From: Acaryochloris sp. IP29b_bin.137
GTDB taxonomy: Bacteria; Cyanobacteriota; Cyanobacteriia; Thermosynechococcales; Thermosynechococcaceae
Reading direction: 5' to 3'
Assembly: GCF_028285745.1 (NCBI RefSeq)
Contig: NZ_JANQOP010000122.1
Span: 1-48,438, forward strand
Length of the DNA: 48,438 bases
In this document: piece after piece, positions 37,969-47,491 of the stretch
How positions within the stretch are numbered: the stretch's first letter is position 1
Layout of the letters: each line of letters begins with the position of its first letter
Notes under the pieces: generated by a model
Database searches by the model: none
Told to the model about the DNA's origin: nothing
The model's input: the letters and a program-made list of their open reading frames with translations, nothing else
Made by a program: the position numbers and the translations under genes

Positions 37969-38454
37969 TCAGTCGGTGCCGCCCCAAGTCCAGCGGGGAT
38001 TTCCTTGGCGTAAGCCACTTTTGATGATTTGGGTGGTGAATCCATTCACATCTCGCATTCCGGTCATATCTAAAATGACTTTGGCTTTGCCTTTGATCAG
38101 TTGTAATCGAATAAAAGAAGGGCCAGTATGTTCTTTCCCATCAATTTTGAACATGCCAGCGGTGCCTTCGCAATTGCGATATTGGGGCTTTAAGGTGCCG
38201 ATCCAGATGGCACTAAAAGGTTCTTTGGGGGCTAGGGTGATGTTGGTTGCGATCGCACTCAGACTCACCATGCCATCCGTGGCATAGCCCCCTTCCTGGT
38301 AGGGTTGCCGAGTTTGATAAGCAATCATCTTTTCGGGGCAGCCTTGGTTGGGGCCATTGGTAGGATAGACCTGCAGTTCAATCGTCTCTGCACTGACCGC
38401 TCTAGCCACCATCAAGCTAACAGGGGCTAATAGGAAGACCCAATATCGTTTCAT
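37969..38454 (-). CDS. Exported protein of unknown function
   Basis: I start at ATG 38454 because GGAGG lies just before it and the product then begins with a normal signal peptide (MKRYWVFLLAPVSLMVARAVSA). The open frame upstream to 38529 lacks that logic. The mature protein is about 140 residues, beta-rich, with two Cys (NQGCPEK, RNCEGT) that may bond. It is probably periplasmic. It lies 124 bases downstream of another membrane protein gene on the same strand and may be cotranscribed. No family is recognised. Confidence 0.7.
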   Translation of the reverse strand: MKRYWVFLLAPVSLMVARAVSAETIELQVYPTNGPNQGCPEKMIAYQTRQPYQEGGYATDGMVSLSAIATNITLAPKEPFSAIWIGTLKPQYRNCEGTAGMFKIDGKEHTGPSFIRLQLIKGKAKVILDMTGMRDVNGFTTQIIKSGLRQGNPRWTWGGTD

Positions 38455-38578
38455 CTTTAAACCTCCAATTCCATCTTGCCCCAAAGGGCATCTACTTCCA
38501 TGCTGGCGGGCGCAACAAACCAACGGCAAGGATTTGCCATAGAACTTGACTCTGCGCTAGTCCAGATCAGGATGCCGC

Positions 38579-39493
38579 TTACCAGTGGATGCCCGTTAAT
38601 CGATCGAGGCAAATCAAAAATAACCGGGCATTGGGAATTGCAGCATAGCCGAAGGAATACTTGCCTTTCCCAGACCACCAGTTAGCATCCTTATGCTTGA
38701 ACTGGAATATTCCGCCTCCTAAACGAATATCTTTCATATCGGCGACCTCGACTCTATGGGGACCATCTTTTTCCACAAACTCCATAAAGCCAGACCCAAT
38801 TCGCACCATGCGCAAGGTCTTGCCGATGGGGAACTCAACATACCCCAGTTGATTGAGTTGTTCATTGATAACGGGTAAGAGATGGGTGCTCCACTGTCCC
38901 TCTGCCGCTTTAACAAAGTGATATAAGTTGTCTGCGGGTGGGTTCCCCTCTTGGCTACGGTAAGCCCCTTTTAACCTAAATTCTGGCCCTGAAAGTCGAG
39001 TCCACCAATAGTTGAATGTGGTGCCGGTATAGACACCGTTATAGTAATTTCGAGTTTGCTGAGTAAACAGATTCTGACCATCCTTAAACAGAAAAATTTG
39101 GGTTTTGGGTTGGGCAGAACGACTCCCTTTGAGACTGTAAAGGGCAATCCCATGCTCGCCCACATAAGAGCATTGATAGAAATATTGGGTGACTAAGAAA
39201 CCCGTGATAGTCGCGAGTACCGTAAAAATCAGGGCACAAATCAGGACGGAGCTGTCTGCCAAAAATGCAATAAAGCAACCCACTAAAGCTCCCCCGCTGG
39301 CCCAAAACATACAGTTTTTGATGCGCTCCTGGGCTTGGGTGGCCTGTTTAGAACGGGATAGGGTGCTATCTGCTGAAATAATTTCCCCAATTTCTGGTGG
39401 GGGGGGTGTGAAAAACTCCATGTCTGGAATAATGGGACTCCCGACATGGCGAACAACGTTTTCAGTCGGCGTCCAGCTCATTTCCCCAGTCAT
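38579..39493 (-). CDS. Membrane protein with PH-like soluble domain
   Basis: The 304-residue protein has a soluble Pro-rich N-terminus (FFTPPPPEIG), two adjacent membrane helices at about 62-105 (ALVGCFIAFLADSSVLICALIFTVLATITGFLV) and a C-terminal soluble half with strand-rich segments (GEHGIALYSLKG, YVEFPIGKTLRMVRIG). The C-terminal half could be a PH-like fold, a guess from pattern only. It is followed on the same strand by the exported protein gene. Function unknown. Confidence 0.62.
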   Translation of the reverse strand: MTGEMSWTPTENVVRHVGSPIIPDMEFFTPPPPEIGEIISADSTLSRSKQATQAQERIKNCMFWASGGALVGCFIAFLADSSVLICALIFTVLATITGFLVTQYFYQCSYVGEHGIALYSLKGSRSAQPKTQIFLFKDGQNLFTQQTRNYYNGVYTGTTFNYWWTRLSGPEFRLKGAYRSQEGNPPADNLYHFVKAAEGQWSTHLLPVINEQLNQLGYVEFPIGKTLRMVRIGSGFMEFVEKDGPHRVEVADMKDIRLGGGIFQFKHKDANWWSGKGKYSFGYAAIPNARLFLICLDRLTGIHW

Positions 39494-39724
39494 ACCCTTA
39501 ATACCTCTAAATCACTACTTCTCCCACGGAATTGCTAATGCGAAAGATGTGTAAGCCTGATGGAGTCAAACCACAGCATCTTTAAGCCAAAAGCATAAGT
39601 CAATTTGAAGTCAGGCTCAAGAATATACCGTCTGGAATTCAATTGGGCAGTGGAACAAGCGCTGTGCCAAGAATATGCTTTTGGTGAAGAAGAAAAAAGG
39701 ACTACCCCGGCTCTCACTGATTAG
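39494..39724. other. Spacer with a possible short coding relic
   Basis: On the plus strand the codons at about 39622-39723 read RLEFNWAVEQALCQEYAFGE then reach a TAG, which is protein-like but only about 34 codons long with no start. It could be the 3' end of a lost gene. Otherwise nothing is seen between the two minus-strand genes. Confidence 0.2.
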
Positions 39725-40207
39725 CTATGCGTTGCTGTCGAATTCATAGGGAGGTCGCAAATCATCGTATATCTTCAAATAAAAATCAAAAAGTTCTTGG
39801 AACGAGTGAACCACAACAACTTCCTCTTCTTCATGACCTAGGATGAACCAGCGATTGGGGTCAGAGGGATGAAAAAGAATATCATCACCAAGATTGCTAT
39901 CGAAGAACGGGACACATTCAACGGCTTGAGCTTGTGTTAACACATTGGGGCTATTGTCCCAAAACCAACAATCAGACAATCTCTCACGAACTTCACTTAG
40001 GAAGATGTCTACAATTCTCTGTGGTGAAAGAGTTTGTATGCTTAGGTTGGTTATTCCAGGCCCGAGGGTAGTGACGAATTGACGATAATCTTCTGGAAAT
40101 AAAAATCCTAGATGATCTTCCACCGCTGACAGAGCTTGAATCGAGAGGGGGCGTAGGGGTAGAGTGGTTACACGAAACGATATGCCTTGAAATTCAATGC
40201 TGTCCAT
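39725..40207 (-). CDS. SMI1/KNR4 (SUKH) family protein
   Basis: The 160-residue protein has the SUKH pattern: an initial helix (IQALSAVEDHLGFLFPEDYRQF) with the typical LP/FPEDY turn, then GPGITNLSI, an FDSNLGDDILFHP strand pair and RWFILGHEEEEVVVVH. SUKH proteins in bacteria are frequent immunity partners of polymorphic and contact-dependent toxins. No cognate toxin lies directly beside it, and it may be an orphan or a general-purpose family member. Confidence 0.75.
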   Translation of the reverse strand: MDSIEFQGISFRVTTLPLRPLSIQALSAVEDHLGFLFPEDYRQFVTTLGPGITNLSIQTLSPQRIVDIFLSEVRERLSDCWFWDNSPNVLTQAQAVECVPFFDSNLGDDILFHPSDPNRWFILGHEEEEVVVVHSFQELFDFYLKIYDDLRPPYEFDSNA

Positions 40208-40448
40208 GTCTATCTAAACTGACTGCCAAGTCCTTCAAAAGTAACCGCAAAACTGCTTTTTATCAATTACCCAAGGGATTACCTCAAGTATTGTTGAACA
40301 CTCAGAACTTCCAATTTTGTGTCGGACTGAATCTGACCTATGCTTCAGCTTGGATACAAGAAATCTAGGATGACTCGCCCCTAGGAGAGCGGCAAAGCAG
40401 TACGCTGAAAAAGCATCTCAGCAATGACTGCGGTTTCCCCATCGACTT

Positions 40449-42245
40449 ATGGCAAGACATCCTTCTGGCTCCAAGACTCTGCACCCCCTAACTCGGCTGC
40501 TCAAATATGGGCGAGTCTATCGTTCTCAAATCCGGTCGGCGGCAGCTTGTTCTGTCCTCAACAAGATTTTTGATTTGGCACCGCCCGTGTTGATTGGGGC
40601 GGCAGTGGATATTGTGGTCAAGCGCCAAGATTCTTTGATTGCAACCCTAGGCATTACCGATGTTTTTCAGCAATTGGTGGCCTTGTCGATTATTTCCGCC
40701 ATTATTTGGGGACTGGAGTCCGTCTTTGAATATGCCTATGCCCGCCTGTGGCGCAACTTAGCTCAGACGATGCAGCATGACCTGCGCTTAGATGCCTATC
40801 AGCATTTGCAGAATCTGGAGCTTGCCTATTTCGAGGAGCGCAGTACGGGCGAATTGATGTCCATCCTTAACGACGACATTAACCAGCTAGAGCGGTTTTT
40901 GGACGGCGGGGCCAACGATATTCTCCAGGTGATCACCACAGTGGTGATTATTAGCAGCGCCTTTTTTATTCTGGCTCCCACGGTGGGGTGGATGGCGATG
41001 CTGCCGATTCCCTTGATTATTTGGGGTGCGATCGCATTTCAAAAAAAATTAACCCCCTTCTATGGTGCAGTCCGCGAAAAAGTCAGCTTTCTGAATGGTC
41101 GTCTCGCTAATAACCTCAGCGGCATGGTGACGATCAAGAGTTTTACAGCGGAGGAATTCGAAGCCCAACAGGTGCGAACCGATAGCGATGCTTATCGCCA
41201 GAGCAACCGTCGCGCCATTGCCTTGAGTGCGGCGTTTATTCCCCTGATTCGGATTTTGATTTTGCTGGCGTTTATGGCGATTATGCTGTTTGGCGGTATG
41301 GAAGTAATGGCAAATCGCCTAGAAGTCGGCACCTATAGCGTTTTAGTCTTTCTCACCCAACGCCTGCTCTGGCCCCTGACTCGGTTGGGGGAAACCCTCG
41401 ATCAATACCAGCGGGCGATGGCTTCCATTAAGCGGGTCATGACCTTACTGGATAAGCCGATCCAAATCCACCCAGGGCATCTCAATTTACCCGTCCACCA
41501 GGTGAAGGGTGAAGTTCAATTTAAGGATGTCTCCTTTGAGTACTATCCGGGACTACCGATTATCCATAATGTTTCTCTAGCGATTCCTGCAGGCGAAACT
41601 ATTGCCATCGTCGGCTCCACAGGGTCGGGGAAGAGTACGCTGGTTAAGCTGCTGCTACGGTTTTATGAAGCCCATACGGGGGATATTACCTTAGACGGAA
41701 TTTGCATTGAGACCTTGCAGCTAAAGGATTTGCGCCAAGCCATTGGCCTGGTGAGCCAGGATGTATTTCTGTTCCACGGTACGGTTTACGAAAATATTGC
41801 CTATGGCCAACCTCAGATTGATCAGGCTCAGGTGGAACAGGCAGCTAAAAATGCTGAAGCCCATGAGTTTATTTCCCAACTGCCCCAGGGTTATCACACC
41901 ATTGTGGGAGAACGGGGGCAGAAGCTGTCTGGGGGACAACGGCAACGACTTGCGATCGCACGCACGCTTCTCAAAGATCCGCCCATTTTAATTTTGGATG
42001 AAGCCACGTCTGCCGTGGATAACGAAACAGAAGCAGCGATTCAGCGCTCTTTAGACCGGATTACGGTAAATCGAACGACAATTGCCATTGCCCATCGCCT
42101 ATCCACCATCCGCCATGCTGACTGTATCTATGTAATGGAGCAAGGCCGGATTGTCGAACAGGGTAAACATGAACAGTTGCTGGCTGACAATGGCATTTAT
42201 GCCCAACTCTGGCGGGTACAAACCGGACAGCGAGTTGAAGTGTAG
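40449..42245 (+). CDS. ABC exporter half-transporter (MsbA/multidrug type)
   Basis: The 598-residue protein fuses a six-helix membrane domain (about 1-320) to an ATPase domain (about 345-590). The ATPase has Walker [10 protein letters not shown] at 388-396, Q-loop VSQDVFLF, signature [13 protein letters not shown] near 492, Walker [10 protein letters not shown] and the switch His in AIAHRLST. It should act as a homodimer, exporting lipid, peptide or drug substrates; none can be named. It stands between the SUKH gene and the eCIS-like effector candidate, and a link to either is speculative. Confidence 0.92.
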   Translation: MARHPSGSKTLHPLTRLLKYGRVYRSQIRSAAACSVLNKIFDLAPPVLIGAAVDIVVKRQDSLIATLGITDVFQQLVALSIISAIIWGLESVFEYAYARLWRNLAQTMQHDLRLDAYQHLQNLELAYFEERSTGELMSILNDDINQLERFLDGGANDILQVITTVVIISSAFFILAPTVGWMAMLPIPLIIWGAIAFQKKLTPFYGAVREKVSFLNGRLANNLSGMVTIKSFTAEEFEAQQVRTDSDAYRQSNRRAIALSAAFIPLIRILILLAFMAIMLFGGMEVMANRLEVGTYSVLVFLTQRLLWPLTRLGETLDQYQRAMASIKRVMTLLDKPIQIHPGHLNLPVHQVKGEVQFKDVSFEYYPGLPIIHNVSLAIPAGETIAIVGSTGSGKSTLVKLLLRFYEAHTGDITLDGICIETLQLKDLRQAIGLVSQDVFLFHGTVYENIAYGQPQIDQAQVEQAAKNAEAHEFISQLPQGYHTIVGERGQKLSGGQRQRLAIARTLLKDPPILILDEATSAVDNETEAAIQRSLDRITVNRTTIAIAHRLSTIRHADCIYVMEQGRIVEQGKHEQLLADNGIYAQLWRVQTGQRVEV

Positions 42246-42415
42246 TGGTTCGATCAGCGCCATAAAAAAGTTTGGAACAACTGAGACAAAAAGTGAGGCA
42301 ATTTGTTGACGCACCCTCTTAGGATTGAAATAGGTGTCAAGGTATGGCTCTCTCAATGGGCAGATGTGAGCTGTTCTGGCTGAATCAATTTCAAGCACTA
42401 GTAGGGGAGCCATTC

Positions 42416-43888
42416 ATGCGTACTTATGATTCACGCAAGAAAAAGTCTACTAATCGTCCTGCCGTTCAATTAGCGCCAATACAGATACCTCAGAGTTCTG
42501 AGATCCAAGCTCCTACCATTCAAGCAAAATCTAATGAGGAGGGTTTAGCAGAATGGGCAACCCGAAGAGAAAAGTGGGCGAGATTGGGAACACCATGGAC
42601 AGAAGTTACTCATCTACAAACACCTAACATTAACCGACCTGCACGAGCACAGGTGCCAGAGCCTGCAACACAATCTTGGGTTTCAAACAGGCCACCTATA
42701 TTCAAATCACCCTTAATCTTGAGACAAACCAACTCTCTCAAGCATCGAGAAAAAAAGTCGAGTGCTCAGCAGTCCAATCTTCAGCAACCACAACATACGT
42801 ATTTACAGCATCTGCCAGATGTAGCTCATTCTCCTGTACATCTTGCACAACAATCGGTGATGAGCCATGCCAGAACTCGGCATCGGCAGCAAGATATTTC
42901 AGTCTTCCCGACTCATAAATTTCCGAGTACCGATACGACCATAACCGTCTCCAAGGTTAAAACACCAATAATTTTGAGAGCATGGGAGAGTTCACCAGAA
43001 GATCCTCAGCAAAAAAAAGAATGGGAAGAGAAAAAGAAAAAAGCAATTTTAGAAACAATCCAGGAGAAATTGCCCCATCGACCTCAAGAACTTCAAATGT
43101 ATGATGAGATTTATGCCAATATAGGCGTTTTTTTAGAAGATAAAGGACGTTTCTTAAAGCGGTTAATAGACTTAGAAACAAGCTTAAAACAAAGAGCCTC
43201 AGAGAAAGAGAATCCACTTCAGTACGGTGATTTAGTAGACGAATTGACGCAGTTTGAAAAGAGTATTAATTTAAATGTCGATTCTGTGACAATAGATGAG
43301 AAAGATGTATTTGGACCCGCAATCATATTTGGCACTATCAGTGCTAACTATTTTCTCAATAAATTAGTCAGCCAAGGCATCACATGGGAAGATCCATCAT
43401 TCGTCTCGCACGGAGGTTTATCTCATCGTATTCAATGGTATGCCATTGCCAAAGAAGTACTCAATAATCCTCAACCTTATGGGAATAAGTCTCCCAAGGA
43501 ACTATATGTAACAGTGCCACAATATGGAAGGTATCAAGAAACAAACCCTAATGATCCACGTGAAAAAAGTCCAGATCGATCTCTATGGGATATTTTAGTG
43601 GATACTGTACCTACAGATGAACGTGCAAAAGAACAAGGGTTGATTTTTTCTGACACTGGTCGTAGTCCCGATACCATCAACCAATACTTCAATTCTATGT
43701 TTAATAAAAACCAGGAAAGCAAAAGCGATTTTCCGAACTTAGGAGAAGCAATAAGCCTCTATGGAGAAAAAGCATGTCTTGAGTTTATGCAAGATAGAAA
43801 AGAAAAATTATTTCAAGATATAGTTAATCCTGATCAAGATAATTTTCAAGTTGCATATTGGCATAAATCTAAAGATCAGAAGAAATAA
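42416..43888 (+). CDS. Candidate eCIS cargo / polymorphic-toxin-like protein
   Basis: I start at ATG 42416 (GGGGAG just before), giving 490 residues; 24 codons upstream are open. The N-terminus MRTYDSRKKKSTN and the segment IQAKSNEEGLAEW, EKWARLGTPW resemble the start of cyanobacterial DUF4157 proteins, which are linked to extracellular contractile injection systems. The usual HExxH core is not seen. A low-complexity Gln/Pro/His-rich region (about 110-200) leads to a charged helix and an alpha/beta C-terminal domain from about 230, with VSHGGLSHRIQWY and NPDQDNFQVAYW, of unknown activity. The gene is AT-rich compared with its neighbours. The family link rests on the N-terminal pattern only, and no eCIS structural genes are in the window. 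Confidence 0.68.
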   Translation: MRTYDSRKKKSTNRPAVQLAPIQIPQSSEIQAPTIQAKSNEEGLAEWATRREKWARLGTPWTEVTHLQTPNINRPARAQVPEPATQSWVSNRPPIFKSPLILRQTNSLKHREKKSSAQQSNLQQPQHTYLQHLPDVAHSPVHLAQQSVMSHARTRHRQQDISVFPTHKFPSTDTTITVSKVKTPIILRAWESSPEDPQQKKEWEEKKKKAILETIQEKLPHRPQELQMYDEIYANIGVFLEDKGRFLKRLIDLETSLKQRASEKENPLQYGDLVDELTQFEKSINLNVDSVTIDEKDVFGPAIIFGTISANYFLNKLVSQGITWEDPSFVSHGGLSHRIQWYAIAKEVLNNPQPYGNKSPKELYVTVPQYGRYQETNPNDPREKSPDRSLWDILVDTVPTDERAKEQGLIFSDTGRSPDTINQYFNSMFNKNQESKSDFPNLGEAISLYGEKACLEFMQDRKEKLFQDIVNPDQDNFQVAYWHKSKDQKK

Positions 43889-43933
43889 TTTTATTCATTT
43901 TCTTAAACAAAATACAAACGGCATAAACAGTTC

Positions 43934-43965
43934 AATATTGAGGTTTGATATCTCAATATTTTCAG
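43934..43965 (+). terminator. Weak terminator-like hairpin
   Basis: AATATTGAG (43934-43942) pairs with CTCAATATT (43952-43960) around a nine-base loop; a mixed T-rich stretch follows. It is 46 bases after the stop of the effector candidate. The stem is AT-rich, so it would be weak. Confidence 0.45.
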
Positions 43966-44091
43966 ATTTTTAATGGCATAAATCTTACGAAGGTTCCTGC
44001 TCTGCATTTCAAGCAGTCTCCTCTGGGCAAATGTCTTGGCAAATTGGGCCAAGATTGCCTAAATTAAAATCGTAGGAATGAACGGTACATC

Positions 44092-44814
44092 ATGCATCGC
44101 TTGACTCAGGCTCCTAAACGAAAATCAGTTATTTCAGCCTTACTTCCCCTCAGCCTTGGATTATTAGTCAGCTGCAGTAGTGCAGAAGCCCCTGCAGATA
44201 TTGAATCCGCTGCCGAGATCACATCTGAAACCTCTGCCTCAGACACCTCAACCGAATCTCTCGATCGCTCGGTCGCAGATCCCAATGCTGCGGAGGAAAG
44301 TGCTGACAATTCAAATTCTGGGACTGAAACCTTAGCATCTTCTGTTAATTCAGGGAAAGTAGACTTGGCGGCCATCATTGGGAGTGAGGAGGATGGCTGG
44401 CTGCCCAAAGCAGTCTCTGGATATGATTTCAAGCGCGGAATGAGTCCAGAAGAAGTAGGCAAGATCCTACCTGGTGCAGAGAAGATCTCCAAGTTTGGGT
44501 TTAGCGAGGTGCCAGCAAAAGAGGTTCCTGGTGTGGATAAGTACAAATTTAGCTTCCTCAAAGATAAAAAAGATCCAGAAGGGAAGCGGACGTTATACAG
44601 CGTTTCACTGATCTTCGATCCGGCGATCAGAAAGGATCATCCCTATGACAAAGTGGCTTTAGCATTTGCTGAAAAATATGGCGAAGTCGAGCCGGAGAAA
44701 ATTGAAAAGAAAATTGTGACTTGGGTCGGGCCGAATTTTACCACTGCTCAATTTACCAACAGCGTCAATAAGTTCGAAGGATACGAATTTAAGATCGTTG
44801 TTCCCAAATCCTAG
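44092..44814 (+). CDS. Lipoprotein of unknown function
   Basis: The 240-residue protein has a type II signal with lipobox LVSC (Cys 28), so it should be lipid-anchored outside the cytoplasm. A Ser/Thr/Glu/Ala-rich linker (about 29-85) is followed by a folded domain with GYDFKRGMSPEEVGKILPGAE, a pattern like the SmpA/OmlA-type or PepSY-like small folds in general shape. Family unknown. The gene ends four bases before a strong hairpin that precedes the AlkB-like gene. Confidence 0.75.
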   Translation: MHRLTQAPKRKSVISALLPLSLGLLVSCSSAEAPADIESAAEITSETSASDTSTESLDRSVADPNAAEESADNSNSGTETLASSVNSGKVDLAAIIGSEEDGWLPKAVSGYDFKRGMSPEEVGKILPGAEKISKFGFSEVPAKEVPGVDKYKFSFLKDKKDPEGKRTLYSVSLIFDPAIRKDHPYDKVALAFAEKYGEVEPEKIEKKIVTWVGPNFTTAQFTNSVNKFEGYEFKIVVPKS

Positions 44815-44817
44815 GTA

Positions 44818-44867
44818 CAGTTCAGACACCCTAAGATCATGGATATAGAGATTAGGGTGCTGAACTG
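44818..44867 (+). promoter_or_regulatory. Long hairpin abutting the start of the AlkB-like gene
   Basis: CAGTTCAG and CACCCTAA (44818-44834, one A bulged) pair with TTAGGGTG and CTGAACTG (44852-44867), 16 pairs around a 17-base loop. The right arm ends one base before ATG 44869, and the only purine-rich ribosome-site candidate (TTAGGGTG) is inside the stem. It may block translation, stabilise the upstream lipoprotein mRNA, or terminate it; no T-tract follows. Confidence 0.7.
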
Positions 44868-44868
44868 A

Positions 44869-45516
44869 ATGCGCAAGCTCAATCAACAGAATTACCAACC
44901 ACACCAGATTTCTCTATTAACCTCTGCTAGTCAGGTACAACGGCTACAGATGCCGGATGCAGAGGTTTTGTTTTATCCCTGCTTTTTCAATGACACAAAC
45001 TGCGAGCAGATGTTTGCAGCCCTTGAAGCAGAAATTGCTTGGCGACAGGACTCAGCAACCCTCTTTGGCCGTCATCACCTTTTGCCTAGACTAACGGCCT
45101 GGTATGGCGATCCAGGTAAAACCTATCGCTATTCCGGTATCCGCATGGAACCGTTGCTGTGGACACCGACGTTGCTTCAGATCAAAGCTGCCATTGAGAC
45201 GATTGCTCAGGTGGAATTTAATAGTGTGTTGTTGAATTTATACCGTCATGGTCAGGACAGTATGGGTTGGCATAGTGATGATGAGCCTGAATTAGGCCTT
45301 AATCCGGTGATTGGTTCAGTGAGTTTTGGTGGTTGCCGACGATTTTTATTGAGGTATAAAGGGGATAAATCAATACCTAAGGTAGAACTCAATCTAACCA
45401 ACGGTAGCTTGCTTCTGATGCAAGGCCCAACACAGCATTTCTGGCAACATCATGTGCCCAAAACTAAACGCCCTGTTGATCCGAGGATTAATCTCACTTT
45501 TCGCATCATTCAGTAA
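44869..45516 (+). CDS. alkB: AlkB-like 2-oxoglutarate/Fe(II) dioxygenase
   Basis: The 215-residue protein is of the AlkB family, which removes alkyl groups from DNA or RNA bases using 2-oxoglutarate, Fe(II) and oxygen. It carries RLTAWYGDPGKTYRYSG, the HxD pair in GWHSDDEPEL (H135, D137), the distal His in FWQHHVP (H194), and the 2-oxoglutarate Arg pair PRINLTFR (R206, R212). All key residues are present. Start is at 44869 by the long frame; ATG 44950 (MPDAEVLFYP) is a shorter option that would free the start from the hairpin. It resembles the human ALKBH2/3 type in layout. Confidence 0.88.
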   Translation: MRKLNQQNYQPHQISLLTSASQVQRLQMPDAEVLFYPCFFNDTNCEQMFAALEAEIAWRQDSATLFGRHHLLPRLTAWYGDPGKTYRYSGIRMEPLLWTPTLLQIKAAIETIAQVEFNSVLLNLYRHGQDSMGWHSDDEPELGLNPVIGSVSFGGCRRFLLRYKGDKSIPKVELNLTNGSLLLMQGPTQHFWQHHVPKTKRPVDPRINLTFRIIQ

Positions 45517-45675
45517 ATGACAAGGTTGGACAAGTGCTTGCCCATCACCGCTGGCTTCCAGATAGCATCTATCGCTACGGTATCTTAATTCATTACTCAC
45601 CAAGCCAATGGGGCAGCACCTATAAGATTGTAATGACGTAGTGTTTTCAAAAATTGGTTGTTGAGGACTGATGGG

Positions 45676-46526
45676 ATGTTTCATCCACGGGGTTTGACCC
45701 TGACGGTATTGGCCATGCTTGCCTTTGCTGGAAATTCTATCCTATGTCGGTTAGCACTCAGAGAAACACCCATTGATGCAGCAACCTTTACATCAATTCG
45801 GCTCATTGCTGGTGCGATTATCCTGGGATTGATCACACAAATAAAGGGTAGAAGCCTTAAAGCAGAAGGCAATTGGCCCTCTGCTTTAGCACTTTTTATC
45901 TATGCAGCAGGCTTTTCGTTTGCTTATATCAAGCTAGCTGCTGGTACGGGGGCGTTACTGCTCTTTGGGGCAGTCCAGATCACCATGATCGGATATGGAT
46001 TTAGGACTGGAGAACGCTTGAGCAAACAGCAAATTGCTGGTTTTATGATGGCGCTGGTGGGTCTGGTGGGGTTCCTATTACCGGGTCTCTCGGCACCCCG
46101 CTCCACAGTTCTGCCCTGATGATCGCTGCGGGCATTGCCTGGGGGATTTATTCCTTACGCGGCAAAACGGCTAGCAATCCCATGGGAATGACGGCGGGCA
46201 ACTTTTTAAGAGCAGTCCCATTTACTTTGGGACTGAGTCTGTCGATGGTTTCTGCAACGTCATTAACCCTGGCAGGTTGTCTATATGCAGTCGCTGCAGG
46301 TGCAGTTACTTCAGGTCTCGGATATACCATTTGGTACACGGCCTTAAAAGATTTGACGGCAACATCTGCGGCGACAGTCCAACTTAGTGTTCCCGTCATT
46401 GCCGCTACAGGAGGGATTCTTTTTCTCGGTGAAAATCTAACCCTGCGCCTAGTGGTCCCGTCCAGTGCCATTCTGGGAGGAATCGCCCTGGCCATCTTGG
46501 AGAAATCTCCAACCGAAGCAACCTGA
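45676..46526 (+). pseudogene. EamA/DMT-family transporter split by a frameshift
   Basis: Two adjacent frames (about 45676-46119 and 46119-46526) together make a ten-helix drug/metabolite transporter of normal length. The first half ends in GLSAP then a short odd tail to TGA, while the other frame reads TPLHSSALMIAAGIAWG into the second half. Adding one C to the run of four C at 46096-46099 restores a continuous reading through GLSAPPLHSSALM. The overlapping TGATG would allow coupled translation of two halves, but a disabled gene or a sequencing error is simpler. Each half contains an EamA-like set of about five helices. I start at ATG 45676; TTG 45658 is also open. Confidence 0.75.
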
Positions 46527-46561
46527 GTTGATCACTCTTTTATGTAATCTGAGTTCAGAAT

Positions 46562-46999
46562 ATGGATTTACGTGTCACAGTTCAGAAATCTTGGAGTTGG
46601 TGTGGGATGCAAGCGGCTAAGATTGTCGCGCAAAATGACTTTGGAAATTTGATTGTTCTCGATGATGTAGGTACATACTGGCGAATTTGTCTTGAAGATC
46701 TGTACTGTGAAATCATTGCTACAAATGCTGAAGAGATGGACGAACTGTCTAGGGATGAAGAGTTTCGTAGCGATTGGGAGATGTCTAGACTGATTGAAAT
46801 AGGCCAAGAACTCCATGGCAAGCTTCCACCTGAGTGCTGCTACTGTCTTAAAGTTCCTAGCGTTTTGGGTGGGTTATACAATCGAGATAATATTGGCACA
46901 AAAACTCGTGCATAAGTCATCGCATGCTCAGGCGATCTTGAAAAACAGATAAAAGACTTACCAGACGGTACCAAGATTAAACTCACAGTCACTGATTAA
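46562..46999 (+). pseudogene. DUF1851/Tdi1-like immunity gene broken by an in-frame TAA
   Basis: The open frame to 46915 encodes 117 residues with the DUF1851 (T6SS Tdi1 C-terminal) pattern: NLIVLDDVGTYWRICLEDL, FRSDWEMSRL, CYCLKVPSVLGG, YNRDNIGT. After the TAA at 46913-46915 the same frame continues without shift to a TAA at 46997-46999, reading SGDLEKQIKDLPDGTKIKL, which is the usual family end. The stop is therefore a nonsense codon inside a 145-codon gene. Family members act as immunity proteins against NADase-type secreted toxins, as known for Tdi1. No toxin gene is adjacent. A truncated product could still fold in part. Confidence 0.7.
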
Positions 47000-47059
47000 G
47001 CCTATCTATCAGCTCCGCTGAATTCAGATATCTGTTGATACTGTGTATATCTCACGCAT

Positions 47060-47335
47060 ATGCCCAATTCTTTAGCCCATGACGCTTGTCACTACTTATC
47101 TGTCTATGAACGCCAAGGAGATAGATGGGTTAAAGATCACAAGCTAATTAATTTTGACCCCAGAGATTTCAGTATAGAATTTGGCCTCGATATTTCTGAC
47201 GACCCAGAGATGGTGTTTGTCTATCCGTTAAAAATAGAGCACGTTAGATATTTGAGTCGCTTGTACTGCGATCACGTCATATTTGATTTTGATTGTTATG
47301 AATACTTTCTGGAAGCATACACAGAAAAGCGTTGA
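47060..47335 (+). CDS. Small immunity-like hypothetical protein
   Basis: A 91-residue acidic soluble protein. DPRDFSIEFGL, DDPEMVFVYPLK and the end DFDCYEYFLEAY resemble the short DUF7683-type proteins often found near toxin and immunity clusters; this is pattern memory, not an alignment. It follows the broken Tdi1-like gene on the same strand, which supports an immunity-island setting. No signal peptide. Confidence 0.55.
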   Translation: MPNSLAHDACHYLSVYERQGDRWVKDHKLINFDPRDFSIEFGLDISDDPEMVFVYPLKIEHVRYLSRLYCDHVIFDFDCYEYFLEAYTEKR

Positions 47336-47491
47336 TGATTTCAATTTTGTAGGTAGGCTGATAGTTGTAATGAATATTTCGTACTCAAGTTGCAGCTCAA
47401 CTAACTGGTGCTGAATAGTCTTAGTTTTGCGCCCTTGCCAAACAAACCCACTTCAGTGAATTTCCCCCTTTTTTGAAAAACAGATCCTCCT

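Noticed and set aside
42344-42415. Longer start for the eCIS-like gene (MALSMGRCELF)
   Set aside because: The ATG at 42416 has a good GGGGAG site and gives the family-like MRTYDSRKKK start.
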